A DNA stretch of 64,000 nt from the NCBI RefSeq assembly GCF_000143415.4, contig NW_003314303.1, positions 488,094-552,093 on the forward strand, read 5' to 3'. Both the position numbers and the translations under genes were made by a program. Below are positions 42,742 through 54,894 of this stretch, piece by piece. This DNA comes from Selaginella moellendorffii (taxonomy: Eukaryota; Streptophyta; Lycopodiopsida; Selaginellales; Selaginellaceae). Numbering within the stretch: position 1 is the first letter of the stretch; each line of letters starts with the position of its first letter. The notes under the pieces are model-generated. The model was not told the DNA's origin. It did not search any database and worked only from the letters and a program-made list of their open reading frames with translations.

Positions 42742-44289
42742 CCCTCTAGTGCTTGGGTTTGAGTCCCAACTCACTAGGGCGTGGTGATGGTTTGGAATAT
42801 GAGGACACTCATATTTCGGTGGTCATGGACTCTCAATGAGGAGATTGGCTTGGGCACATTGTCAAGCGGGGGATGCCCCGGGGTCGTGATGCACGGTTAG
42901 ATTGTTTAGAGTGAAAGCTCGGCATATCTAACTTGAACACTTTGGTGCAAAAGGGCACTAAGGACGTGGTGAATGAAATGGGGACACCTAGTCTCGGTTG
43001 CTATGGATCCTTGGCCGAAAGGGCTGGCTTGGGCGCACCACCAAGTGTGGGGGATGCCCCCGGGGTCATAGTCAACAACTTAGAAGGGTCTGGAAGACCT
43101 AGTTCCTATTGGTAGACCTATTAAGGGGTCGAGATGAGATCACTAGGTGATCTTGTGGCTAAACAAGGACAAAGTCTTTGTTTGGGTTAAGGAATATGAT
43201 TCCTAGTTCAAAGTGTTGATTTGAACTATTGATAAAAGGGTGGCTTGGTCAAGGTGACCAAGTGGGAAGAACACCTAAGGGAAATGAGCTATGTCAAATG
43301 CTATGGCATAGTAAGTCTAAGGAAAGTAGTCTTTATAACAGACCATGGGAGGGTCACGAAGTTGGGCCGTGGATAGAGCCCTCCGTAGAAAATGCTAAAG
43401 AGACTTACTAGGGGTGAACACCCTAGTTTTGGCAAAGTAAAACCTTTGCTATGGAATCAAAAGAATACTTCAAGGAGGGAGGTAGAGATTCGGTGTTGCT
43501 TAGTGCAACAATCAATGGATAGGAGCAAAAGACTAGTGGCCAAGTATGGGCCATGGGATTCATTTGAAGGAATCCAAATGGTAAAGTTAGCCAAGGAACA
43601 GTAATGTGTTTGATGCTAACGAGTGGTGGAAAAAAAAGTGGACTTCCAAGGATGGATTCCCAAGTGCTCCAATTTAGCAAAGGAAAGGCTCCAAGTGAGG
43701 GAGCAACTAAGTAGCCAAAAGATAGGGCCGTGGACAGCCCTAGCACAAATAATGATAAATGGAACGTGATGCCAATGGTGGCACAAAAATAGAAAAGAGG
43801 ATGAGGGTGCTTTCGAGTAGAGAACTTCCTAGGAGGGGAAGTGGAGCTGCGCAAAATGTGCAAGGCAAGGTGTCGGAGACACCTAGGAAATTGACTTCAA
43901 GGAGTCAAAAGTAAACATTCTAAAGTGCAAAGGTAGATCAATGGAATCTGTGACTACTCAAGAATGAGTAGTGGAATTGAGTTAGAGAGGGTGTCTCTAA
44001 CGGGTTTAGCGAGAACTAAACTAATAAAAAGGAGCAAACCACCCCAGGTGGTCAAGTGAGTCTCTAAGTTGGAGAGACTATCCTCCTTAAAGGATGGGCA
44101 AGGCATGGTGAGCCTTTGGTGTCAAACCATTGACGGACACGGAGAAGGCATGGTGAGCCTTCAATGTCAAACCATTGACAAATATTGGCTAGGTGCCAAG
44201 GATGGAAATGGTAACACATGCGGGTGTTACATTATAAAATGGTTTACCGTTCGATGAGGACATCGAACTTCGTCTATGGGTGGTGGAGT
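42742..44289 (+). other. Element F internal region, right part, and polypurine tract
   Basis: Continues the A-like 3' UTR (second T-arm-like hairpin at about 42755-42775, GGGGGATGCCCC repeat at about 42870 and 43048) followed by about 1.2 kb without recognised genes. It ends with GGGTGGTGGAGT directly before the LTR, identical to the A polypurine tract. Confidence 0.65.
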
Positions 44290-45841
44290 TGTGAGACACA
44301 AAATCCCTAGGCCCCAAAGTGGAGCCAGAAAGGGTGCCACGTGGTAGTGGCCGAAGCGAAAGCCAAACGAGTGTAACACGTTTGGACTAAAAGCTCTGAC
44401 TTGGAAGGTCGAGAGCGGGAGTGGAACTCCCAACAAAGTGCTCAAGGAGCGAGCACGAAGCGAGCAATAAGCAAGGCTCCAAAAAGGGACCCAAAAAGGA
44501 CCAACACATGACACGTGGAAGTGTCTGAGATGGAGTCCGAGATGGACCCGAGATTGAGTCCGAGATGGAGTCCGAGATGGACCTGAGATGGAGTCCGCGA
44601 TGGAGTCCGAGGTGGACCGAGACGGAGTCCGAGATGGACCCGAGATGGAGTCCGAGATGGACCGAGACGGAGTCCGAGATGGACCCGAGATGGAGTCCGA
44701 GATGGACCGAGACGGAGTCTGAGATGGAGTCCGAGATGGACCGAGACGGAGTCCGAGATGGAGTCTGAGATGGAGTCCGAGAAGGACCCGAGATGGAGTC
44801 CGAGGTCGAGACCGAGCCCGAGTCCGAGTCTGAGTCCGAGTCCGAGTCCGAGTTCGAGTCTGAGAGGGTGAAAGCCCAAAGTGTTCGTCTCCCAGACCCT
44901 GGGGGGTTTGGTGAGCTCCAAAAGTATAGTAGGGGGAGGACTGTAGTGGAGCCAGTTTGGCCTAGGAAGGCCAGACCCAGTGTTGGATGATGAACTGACC
45001 ACTGGGAAGTCTAAGACTAGAGTGAATACAAACTGACAAGCGGGGTAGCTTGGTGAAGTGTTCAAGAGCCGACTCTAGTTCCCCCAGGAGATTGACTAGC
45101 CGATGCTCCCAGTCCAAGTGTGGGTGCCACTACCTACTTGGATACCAGGCGTGGCTCAACGGAACCTCGCTCTAAGCCCATGGCTAGAGCACCCAAATGT
45201 GGAAGGCGGGGAGAGTACCCAGGTGGCTCGCGTAAGGCCACGGTGTTCCGAAGTGTTGTCCCTAAGTCCCAGACTATGGAAAGGAAAAGGAGCAGTCCTT
45301 TGGTGTGGTGGCCAAGGATATGGTCACGTGGTGAGGAAGTCCCAGAGGACCATGGAACTTAGTGGTCAGGCCTGTGAGCCTCGACCCAGTGGCAGTGTTG
45401 GCAAACACGGCCAAGGGCAAAAAGGGTCTTAGTGGGGATTGACAGAGGGATATTAGGGAAGGCTATTCCCCTTGTCGGTGGGCATCCTAAGGATGCTAAG
45501 GAGTGGATCTGGGATGACCACTCATGGATGGTTGGCCCAGTCTTGGAGAGACAAGACTGTGTGGCAAGTGGTATTGGACTACCAATGCGGCAAAGGTGAT
45601 TGGGCATGGCCTTAGCATAACAGGCTGGTATGTTGGTGGTACCTTTGAGTGTCGGTCATGGGATTGGACACGTGGAGCACTTGGACCAGGTGCAAGGGTT
45701 AAGTGGCATGGATGCCATTCTTGGGGCTAGCAAGTCCCAAGTCCTGAATTGGACTTATGGAGGTTGTGAATGAGACTCCTCCAAGTGGTCGGAGGTGTGG
45801 TTAAGTGACTAAAGTAGAATGGAAAAATTTAGTCGCTTACA
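44290..45841 (+). repeat. Element F 3' LTR
   Basis: About 1552 bp, ending GTCGCTTACA, matching 37512-39047 apart from the tandem-repeat block and point changes. Followed by TSD TATAC. Confidence 0.9.
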
Positions 45842-46495
45842 TATACCTCAAGTTGGTCGGCCATGCCCGACCTACCCATTATCCCTATTATATATTTAGA
45901 ACACCGCATAAGCCCCCCCCCCCTTAAGGAACACATGCTTTGGGCTTTCACCCCAAGCCTCCCTTAATACTAGGAGTTAATCTCTGGGATAAGTTTGAAA
46001 CTTACTAATTATGGAATGTCTCTAGATATCGAATTTGGACGTGGGACAAACACCATTGTGTTCAAAAAAATCTCTACATTCCATAGATATACTAAATGAG
46101 CGAGTCTAAACATTTTCCATAAATAGCATTTGGGACTGGAATGAGACTAACACAAAAGGCATGATAGCGAGAGTGTTTGGCAAACACGGTAAGCTAGCGT
46201 TATTAAAGGACTAATCTCAATACGTGAGGGTTCTTGTCACTAGCTAGTGCAAGACATAACAAGACAGGACTCCTTACTGGGCTAAGTATGTTTAGTTAAT
46301 AACACGTAGGAATTTCATCCTTATGCTTGTCCATTCTAAGTACACTCGAAATGCCCAGTTAACTCCACTAGCACAAGAGGGACTAATAAAAGGTCTAGCA
46401 ATACCGACCTTTTGCCATCGTAGCAGTAAGGAAAGAGTGTCCATAAGGACTAGCAGACACGTAACTTTTGATACCCGAAGTCACATTTGCGATAG
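45842..46495 (-). repeat. TSD of F (TATAC, 45842-45846) and remainder of element D 5' LTR
   Basis: Resumes the D LTR from GCCTCAGG-like sequence through a C run (about 45907-45916) to the terminus at about 46495 (TTTGCGATA, decayed from GCGACA). Confidence 0.75.
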
Positions 46496-47848
46496 AGATG
46501 GACCCAAGATAGAGTTCAAGATGGACCCGAGATGGAGTCTGAGATGGAGTCGGAGATGGAGTTCGAGATTGACCTAAGATGGAGTCCAAGATGGAGTTTG
46601 AGATGGACCCGAGATGGAGTCCAAGATAGATCTGAGATGGAGTCTGAGATGGATCTGAGATAGAGTCCAAGGTCGAGGCCAAGAAAGAGACCAAGACAGA
46701 AACCGAGATCGAGACCGAGACCGAGACTGAGATCGAGACTGAGTTTGAGACCAAGTCTGAGACCGAGTCTGAGACCAAGTCTGAGACTAAGTCTGAGATC
46801 AAGTCTGAGACCGAGTCTGAATCTGAGTCTGAGTTTAAGTCTGAGTCTGAGTTCGTGTCTAAGGGTGAAAGCCTAAAGCGATCATCTCCCAAACTCTAGG
46901 GGGTTTAGTAAGCTCCAAAAGTATAGTAGGGGGAGGACTCCAGTAGAGTTAATTTGGCCAAAAAAGGCCAGTGTGACCAAGGAAAGCTATACTTAGATGT
47001 TAGATGATGAGATATCCACTTAAGAGTCCAAGGTTAGAGTGAATACAGATAGACAAGCAGGGTAGCTTAGTGAAGTGTTCAAGAGTTGACTCTAGCTCCT
47101 CTAGGAGATTTAATGGTTAATGCTCCCAATCCAAGTGTGGGTGGCTCTACCTACTTGGATACTGGGTGTGGCTTATTGGAACCTTGCTCTAGCCACATGG
47201 CTAAGGCACCCAAAGGCAGAAGGTGGGGAGAGTACCTACAAGGCTTGTGTAGGGTTGTAGTGTTTTGAAATGTCATTTTAAAGTTCCAGACTGTGGAAAG
47301 GAAGAGGAGCAGTCCTTTTATGTGGTGACCAAGGATGTGGTTATATAGCAAGGAAGTCCCAGAGGTCAATAGGATGTAGTGGTTGGCAATGGGCCTTTGA
47401 ACTCTGACTCAATAGCAATGTTGGTAAATACAATTGTGGATGGAAAGGGATTTTGTGGGGACCAAAAAAGGGATATTGGGGAAGGTTGTTCCCCCATATC
47501 TACAGATATCCTAAGGATGTTAAGAAGTGGATCTGGGATGATCATTCATGGATGGATGGCCTAGTCTTTGAGAGATAGGATTGTGTCTTAGACCACCAGT
47601 GTGCCAAAAGTGAGTGGGCATGGCCTTAGCATAATGGGCTGATATGTCGGTGGTACCTTTGGGTGTCGGTTATGGGATTAAACATGTAGAGCACTTGGAC
47701 TAAGTGCAAAGGTTAAGTGGTATAGATGCCATTCATGGGGCTAGCAAGTCCCTAAGTCTAAAATAGGACTTATGAAGGTTGTGAGTGATACTTCTCCAAG
47801 TGGTCGGGGTTAAGTGACTAAAGTAAAATGGAAAATTATATCTGTTAC
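46496..47848 (+). repeat. LTR F', older relative of LTR F
   Basis: Follows LTR F from the GAGATGGAGTCC array (46496-46860) through the conserved module (46862-46930) to the end GTTACA (about 47848), with much more divergence. The start of the LTR is missing; 29797-29844 is its continuation on the other side of element D. Confidence 0.7.
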
Positions 47849-49560
47849 AGTTTCGTGTTGTAGATAAAAAACCACTAGTGTCTACTATAGATGAGTTTGA
47901 GGCTGGTTTTTGTTTATGTTTTGCCACTCACTATGATGTGGAGAATGCTTGCACAAAACTTTGATATTTCCAGCAAGGGAAAATGATGCTCAGGGATTAT
48001 ATTGAGAAGCTTACTTACTTGATTAGCCTTGTTCTAATGAAGGATCCAGATTAGAACAAATCCTACTTCATGGATAGCCTTTATAGTGAGAGCATGTGGC
48101 AACACTTGCATTATTCTTAGCCTACAAAAAATTTGGAGGAGCTCTTTGATACGGCTTGTTGCCTTGAGAATTATAAGCATAAGTCTTGCAAGTGTTCAAG
48201 GAGTCCTTTTGTTGAGAATCATCGTGATGATCACTGTGTTCAGAAGGATTGGAACAATACTTCAAATGTAAAGGGGTCAAAAAAGTATAAGTTCTTTGTG
48301 AAAAATTATAGACAAGATTATCATCATTATAGCAAGTTTGGACACTATAAGGTTGATTGTCCATAGTTGAAGAATAAGCAGCAAGGCAAAAAGAATGGTC
48401 AATCTTCTACTAACAATAAATCAAATATTAAAAAGTTGTAAACTTTGCAGTGTGAGGATGATAGGGATGACCATTCTGGTTGGAGGAAGGGGTTTTTGAT
48501 CGTTGCTTGTCAACTCAATTATATGTGGAATAAGATGGAGTTCAAGGACACTAGTAAATGAGCTATAATGCTGAAAGGTATATTCAGTGGTGGTCTAATG
48601 TGGATTTTACTAGATAGTGGGAGTGATGACAACTTTATTTCGGTGAAATTTGTTGAGGAGCATAGCTATAGAGGGTATGTAGAGAAGAAGGTTTTTCTTG
48701 ATTTTGGTTTGCTATAGGACATTATTAGTGATAAAAATTCAAAGTTCACTAGTGAATATTAGAAAAACTTTACAAAGGCTATGCAAATGAGTTTGAAACT
48801 CTTGAATGGAGATCATCCTCAGACGGATGGGTAAACCGAGCGTGTGAATCAGATGGTAGAAAATATACTATGCTGTAGTATTGGTCAAAGGTATGGACAA
48901 TAAGATTTATATCTTCCATTAGTGCAATTTACCTACAATAATAGCTAACACAATAAAATTAGACTAAATCCTTACTTTACCATGCTTGGAAGGCATCCCT
49001 AAACAGTGGTGGAGTTGGGATTGCATTTGGGTAAGGATGTTCAAGATAAGATTGATTCAGAGGCAATTGAATTGCCCATAGAACTTGATGAGATTCTAGT
49101 GGTGTGCAAACGGAATTTGCAAGTAGCTTAGGATAGAGCAAAGAAGTTTGCTAATGAGCATTGGTAATTTTGGGAATATAAGGTGGGTGATCTTGTCTTT
49201 GTGCGAGTGATTTTTCTATGAAGTGAGCAGTAGAATACATTGGTGCCTTTACGGAATGGGAAGAGTGACAAACTTTCCCATTAGTATGCTAATCCATATG
49301 AAATGCTAGAGTGCATTGATAAGGCAATTTATCAACTGCAGCTATTAGCTATGGTGAAAATTCATTTGGTATTTTATGTCATTTAGTTGAAAAGTGTACT
49401 ATCTCAGAGTGATGGGCCCAATGCCTCCTTGATGTATACGGTTGTGGAAGATGGACCAAGAGCTTGAGCAGGGTTCCCAAGAAAGGGTGATCACTGGTAC
49501 AACTCATCCTTAGGACAAGGACTTTGTTAAAGGGGAACAATTGTTAAGAGCCATCTTTGA
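47849..49560 (+). pseudogene. Decayed gypsy gag-protease-integrase with RT/RNase H deleted
   Basis: Gag traces at 47900-48130 (DVENACTKL, MMLRDYIEKLTYL). An open stretch at 48133-48366 ends in a degenerate zinc knuckle (HHYSKFGHYKVDCP). A protease trace WILLDSGSDDNFIS is at 48601-48645. Only about 80 bases later come integrase traces: IISDKNSKFTSEY (about 48720), HPQTDG, TERVNQMVENIL and YNNS. A PYEMLE...AIYQLQLLAMVKIHLVFYVI tail (about 49290-49385) corresponds to GPYxIxxRIGxVAYxLxLP. So RT, RNase H and the front of integrase are missing through an internal deletion. Confidence 0.75.
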
Positions 49561-51050
49561 CCACATGGTCAATGTCAGTCAAAGGGAAGGTCAAGGGTAT
49601 ATTAAGGTATGTTAGAGTAAGGAACTTAAACTACGCTAGGACTCACAATAGAGGCGATATAATGGAGCTTTTGAGGTAGCTCAGGGGTGGTTGGGTGGTG
49701 AGGAACCCCAAGAGGAGGTGTAGCATAGTCTAGGGAGATTAGATCTTTGAGTAAGTCTTTTTCTTACATATACTTATGTTCTCACCTCTGCTTGCAAAAT
49801 AGTGATAAATAAATAGAGATGAGAATAAGAGAAGAATAGAAATAAGAAGTAGAAGAGAACTTAACCTTGAACCCCAAAGACATATATAAGAATAAGCATA
49901 TGTCACTCTCTCAACTATACTTTCCACAAACAGTCATAGGCGGGAGAAAAGATAGTTAATTCAATACAAATGTGTATAACAGTCAGTGGGGATTGTTTTC
50001 TAGCATGTTTAAATGCTATTTATATACTATATGATTTTATAACTATTCCTAACTGCTTTTCACTTGTCTATGACAAGCACTGCCTAGGCCAGGTCTTTCT
50101 TCTTTAGATGCCTAAACTTAGGTGTTACTCTTATTTTTTTAGATGCCTAAGCTTCCTTCTTCTGCTCTGCCTAGAAAGATATACAAGATAAAAACATCAT
50201 TCACCCACGACAAAGCTACTACTTATCCTCAGGCAATCAGATTCTCCAAATCCTATTCTAGGTTGCTAAATTTGGTCTTCATAGTGACAAGTTCAATGCT
50301 TCGGTGTAGATCGTCGAGTTCCTAACACATGATCTGATTCTCTTGGTCGAGTATAGCGATGCATTGGTCCTAGCAGCTGATGCACACTCCATCAGTGGAT
50401 GTGGAGGTTAAGATTGCACTCTTGGATTATGTGGCACTAATGATTTTGCTTGCCCATGACTCCATTCACTTTCTTGGTGATTGTCTTGAGGTAGCTCAAG
50501 ACTTGCGCAAGGTACTCCGTCGTTTCCTCATCTTCTACCAGTTGCATCAGCTCATCAACTAGCTGCTTCCCTTCCTTGATATGGTGAGTGAGCTCCTCTA
50601 TGAAACTTCAAACTGTTGGCTTGCTAGGCTGATTCACAAACTTCTGTGTGAAGGTGCAGCTAGCCTTGACCTTATAGTGGTACTGCAGCATCTACTATTG
50701 CTATGGCTGCCTCATCTCGCTAGATTTGTTGGTGGAGCATGTGTCATTGTTGAATGTGTAGGTGGACTAGAAAAAACTTAATCTGTACTCCTATGGTTCA
50801 CCTAGACCCTCTTTTATAGCCTCGTCTTTTATGTCCCATTGAGTTTTTTGGCCATGATCTTCTTGGCCTAAACTCACCTCATTGACTGTATTTACAGCCA
50901 ATGGTTTTGCAACATTTATAGGTGCATCATGTGTTAGACTTTGTGGCTTAATTTCTTCCACAACTTTAATGTCCATCGTTTGCCTAGTGTTGTCCATTTG
51001 TGTGCTCATTTGTAACGCACTTGAATTTGGAGCCGAATTCCAAGTCTATT
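49561..51050. other. Mostly unassigned region with a minus-strand coding remnant
   Basis: 49561-50130 shows no recognisable content. On the minus strand, 50640-50450 reads EELTHHIKEGKQLVDELMQL and VEDEETTEYLAQVLSYLKTI without stops, a helical, Gln/Glu-rich segment. 51009-50791 is an open minus-strand stretch (MSTQMDNTRQTMDIKVVEEI). These may be two parts of one decayed gag-like protein, but I cannot assign a family. Confidence 0.4.
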
Positions 51051-52484
51051 GTGCTATGAAATAAGAATCCCATGAGCAACACTTACACGCAAAATCATGT
51101 CAGACGATTTGGCACAATTTTGGCATACTAGTGGCCTAATGCGAGGAGGAGGGTACCCCATTGACTAGAGCAACATGGAGCATGGGCTTAAACCCAAGTT
51201 GGACATAGAACAAGGAGCGACACAGCCTAACAAAAGCCAAACTAATGTCTCTGGTGGTTGAACATGCATTCCAACCATTATCCCTATTATACATTTGGAA
51301 CCCCACCCTTGAGGAACACATGCTTTGGGCTTTCACCCCAAGCCTCTCTTAGTACCAGGAGTTAGTCTCTGGGACAAGCTCGAAATTTACTAAATATGGA
51401 ATGTCCATGGATTACAAATTTGGACATAGGACAAACACTATTGTGTTCAGGACAATCTTTACATTCCGTAGATATGCCAAATTAGTGAATCTAGACACTT
51501 TCCATAAATAGCATTTGGGACCAAAATGAGATGAACACAAAGGGCATGATAGTGAGGGTGTTTGGTAGACATGGTAAACTATCATGTAGCGATATTGAAA
51601 GACTAGACTCAATATGCGAGGGTTCTTGCCAAGCCAGTGCAAGACAGAGCAAAAGAGAACTAACAAACCGGGCCAAGTATATTTGGCTAGATAAACACTT
51701 AGGAATTCCATCATTATGCTCATCCAGCCAAGTATAGATGCTAAATCGAGTTTACTAACACTTGGATAAGAGGGGCTAATAAAGGGAACTAACAGTATCA
51801 ACCTCTTGCCGTCATAACAGTAAGGAAAGAGTGTTCGTAAGGATTGGCTAAGTATCTTTCGATACCCGAAGTCACATTCATGACACTCTCCCCCTAGGGA
51901 AAATCGACATCCTCGTCGATGCATACCTAAGTCTAGTAAACCGTCAAGGAAACAACTCCAAAAGTTAATGGAAAGCACACTATATGGGAAACACATCAAC
52001 TTAAATAAGTTGTGGAACAACCTCTCCTCTATGTCCAAAGACATTAAGACTTAGACACCCTCTGGCCATCACCAACAAGGAAATGACTAACATAGTTAGC
52101 CACCCTTGCTGCTCCGAGTACCACTTGGTTTACAAAGGAATGATACATCCCTGCCTACAGGGACATAGGGAGAAGGCCAAAGGCCTAACTTCCTCTGAGC
52201 AAGAAATTGTCAGGAAGATTTAGACAACTATTATATACTGGCAGATTAAGTTGTTTAAACGACCACGCCCCTTTTAAAAAATGAGTCAGCGAGAGAGAGG
52301 CAGGGACTTGTGACCAATCTATAATAGTTATCCCCATAGTTATGAATTGGACCCATACACCGAAGTGCCGAAGTCAACCTACCAAAATTGACCCAAGTAC
52401 TCATGAACGAGAGAAAAAAAACTTTGATTGATAGAAATATATTACTTTATTGATTTGCAAGATTGATTACAAGATTTACAAAAG

Positions 52485-53852
52485 CTAGTCTTTATTATTA
52501 TTCTCATACTCCGTGACAAGCTCACAAGCATGTGTAAGATTACTAAGAGGCTCCCAAGTTGATTCACAAGTTGGGTAACCTTTCCACTTAACTAGATACT
52601 CTTGAAGTTTGGCACGTTTAAGCCAGCATGTACCCAAAATAGCATCCACTTCATATTTAGGTTCACCATCCACAACTTCTGGTGGTGGACGAATCTCCCT
52701 GTGATGTGCAACATCCATAGTGTAAAGAGCCAATAGATTGGCATGAAATACATTATGAACATTGGATATCTCCGCAAGAAGATCTAACCGATAGGATACA
52801 TCACCAATTTGTTTCAACACTCAATAGGGTCCAATATATTGCAATAATAGTTTCTGAGATAAAGATCCCTTAATATTCAAGTTCCAGGAAGATAGCCACA
52901 CCTGATCTCCCACTTGATAGGATACATCCTGACGATGTTGATCCTTGTCACATCGATACCTATCATGAGCTTTAGCCATTGCCTCAATAGCTCTAGACCA
53001 ACCTTAGCGTAACTGCTCCACATAAGTCTCAATGGTTGGGACCAACACTTTAGATATTGGTTTCGGTACAATAATCTCTTGAGGCACCCCACGAGCATTC
53101 CCTTGCAGCATCTCTCATCGAGAACAACCAATAGTGCTATGAAATGTGTTGTTATAACAGATTTCTATTGTATCCAAATGCTCAACCTAGTCGCATTGGT
53201 CTGCTGTGATATAGTACCACAGATAATCCTCAACTTGAGCATTCACACGTTCGGTCTGCCCATCAGTTTGAGGATGATAAGTTGTATTAAACTTCAACTT
53301 GGTACCAAATAACTGGAATAGTGTGCCCCAAAACATCCCCGTAAATCTCAAATCTCTATCCGAGATCATCTCTTTGGGAAGACCACGAACCCGCACTACT
53401 TCATGGAAAAAGAGTTTTGCTACTTGCTTTGCACTTACTGTTGCCACAATTGGAATGAAGTGTGCAATCTTCAAGAACCGATCCACAACTACCATCAAAG
53501 TATCATAACCCTTAAACTTCGGTAAGCAAGTGATGAAATCAAGAGTCACACTTTGAAATGGCCATGCTAGTGTTGGAATGCATTGCAACTTTCTAGTCTA
53601 CTTCTCAGTTCTGCACTTACATTGCTGGCATATAGGGGAAGAACAGACATAATCCGCTACATCACCTTCTATACCAAACCAAAAAAATCCCTTTTTCAAT
53701 GAAGCAAGAGTCTTGCATTTTCCACTATATCCTGCTGTTGGAACATCATGATGTTCTTGCAGAAACAACTGCTGCAGATCCTTAAAAGGAAGATACAATC
53801 TTTCTTGCTTATAGAATATAAGCCCATCCCAAACTGAGAAGTGAAGTTTCAC
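52485..53852 (-). pseudogene. D2 integrase and chromodomain
   Basis: Read on minus: the zinc-binding part (53852-53598, LFLQEHHDVPTAGYSG, SPICQQCKC), then the catalytic core (53588-53187) with TLDFITCLPKFKGYD (first Asp), EMISDRDLRFT (second) and HPQTDGQTERVNAQVEDYL (Glu). After a broken stretch, 52820-52485 gives ISNVHNVFHANLLALY and a chromodomain (PKYEVDAILGTCW, LVKWKGYPTCESTWEPL). In contrast to element A there is no intron at HPQT-DGQ. Stops between segments make it a pseudogene, but the segments are well preserved. Confidence 0.85.
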
Positions 53853-53899
53853 ATTGGTTTAACTAGCAACTTTCACTACTTTGCTACTAGTGTTTTGCT

Positions 53900-54870
53900 T
53901 TGACAACTCCGCATGGTGCAAGATTGCCTTTGACAACATATCACTTTTATATGAAGCCTGAACATCCTCCAACTAGTCTAAACTGATTGCTGATATTGCC
54001 TAGAACTGAGCTTGACGATTCAACGCATCCGGAACAATATTGTCTTTACCAAGTTTATATATGATTTAATTATCATATCTAACAAGCTTCTCTTGCCAAC
54101 AAGCTTGCTTTAGCATAAGCTTTAGCTGCGTAGCAAAGTAACTCAGTGTATTACTATTTGTATAAACTTTGGTATGTCCACCCAAATAGTGTCTTCAGTG
54201 TTCTAACACCAACACTATAGCAAACATCTCTTTCTCGTGCGTTGGCCATCTTCGTTGGGTTTCATCCAATTTCTTGGAATAGAACGCAATGGAACAACCA
54301 TGTCACCTTAGCGTAACAACAACCACTTTGTCATAATCTTGCTGCAACACGGCACCAATAGCATAGCCAGATGCATCATAATGCACTTTGAAGTTTATCA
54401 AGATCCGGAATCTTGAGAACAGGAACCATAGTCAAGATCTCCTTCAATCATACAAAAGCACATTGACAAGCTAGTGTTCAATGAAACTATATACTACTTT
54501 TCATCAACTCAATCAATGGAAGAGCAATTCTTGCAAAATTGCGGACAAACTTGCTATAGTATCTCGCTAAACTGAGAAAGGGACAAACATCTGATACAAT
54601 TATTGGGACTTTCCAGGACTTCACCGCTTCAACCTTTTTTGGATCCACCTCAATTATGCCACCACCAACTATATGTCTGAGAAAGTTTACGCAAATTTTC
54701 CAAAAGTGCATTTACTTTCCTTAGCATATAGTTTGTGTTCGCGCAACTTCTGAAACATCAGCTCCAAGTGTTTCAAATGATCCTCCAATGTTTCACTAAA
54801 GATTAGAATATCATTGATATATAGAACAACAAATGTGTTCAAGTAATCTCTAAATATTATATCCATCATA
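53900..54870 (-). pseudogene. D2 reverse transcriptase (C-terminal) and RNase H
   Basis: On minus, 54869-54687 reads MMDIIFRDYLNTFVVLYIND (the catalytic motif, with the second Asp decayed to Asn), ILIFSETLEDHLKHLELMFQ and REHKLYAKESKCTF. 54711-54487 gives the RT thumb (KVPIIVSDVCPFLSLARYYS). RNase H follows at about 54330-54000 with YSKKLDETQRRWPTHEKEMF and HYLGGHTKVYTN, containing stops. The upstream RT, protease and gag are absent because the transposon inserted at 54870/54871. Confidence 0.8.
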
Positions 54871-54894
54871 AAGCTCTATTTCGTTAAAGTGGGA
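54871..54894 (+). repeat. Transposon TIR, copy 3 (gene 2-side terminus)
   Basis: Same 24 bp as 9798-9821, proving that both termini carry the repeat. It is followed by GTGGGA...TCCCAC, a small inverted motif next to the end. Confidence 0.85.

Larger units (their letters stand above)
37512..45841 (+). mobile_element. Element F: non-autonomous LTR retrotransposon related to A
   Basis: Complete LTR element: 5' LTR 37512-39047, PBS 39051-39062, internal to 44289, 3' LTR 44290-45841, TSD TATAC. Its PBS, its 3' UTR hairpin array and its polypurine tract with flank are shared with element A, but no gag-pol motif is visible in the internal 5.2 kb (4.1 kb without the nested solo LTR). It was probably mobilised by A-type proteins. 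The LTRs are closely similar by eye, so the insertion is younger than element D. Confidence 0.85.
29845..46495 (-). mobile_element. Element D: gypsy-like LTR element on minus strand, split by nested insertions
   Basis: Left (3') LTR 29845-32094, internal 32095-37043, right (5') LTR 37044-37511 plus 45847-46495. The LTR terminus is TGTCGCGAATG...GTGCTACA on the minus strand. A primer-like site (TAGTATCAGAGG, minus strand, about 37029-37043) adjoins the right LTR. A polypurine-rich stretch lies next to the left LTR at about 32095-32110. The internal region has no recognisable gag or pol, so it looks non-autonomous. Flanking bases (AAAAT, GAGAT) do not give a clear TSD. Confidence 0.75.
51050..54870 (-). 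mobile_element. Element D2: chromodomain gypsy element, minus strand, 5' part cut off by copy 3
   Basis: The 3' LTR is about 51050-51885 and ends at the minus-strand start TGTCATGAATG. A polypurine tract (minus-strand CTAGGGGGAGAG, about 51886-51898) follows. Internal gene order on minus is RT, RNase H, integrase, chromodomain. The LTR and 3' UTR match family D, so D2 is a coding relative of the gene-less element D. The RT is cut at 54870 by the transposon TIR. The outer LTR boundary is approximate. Confidence 0.8.
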
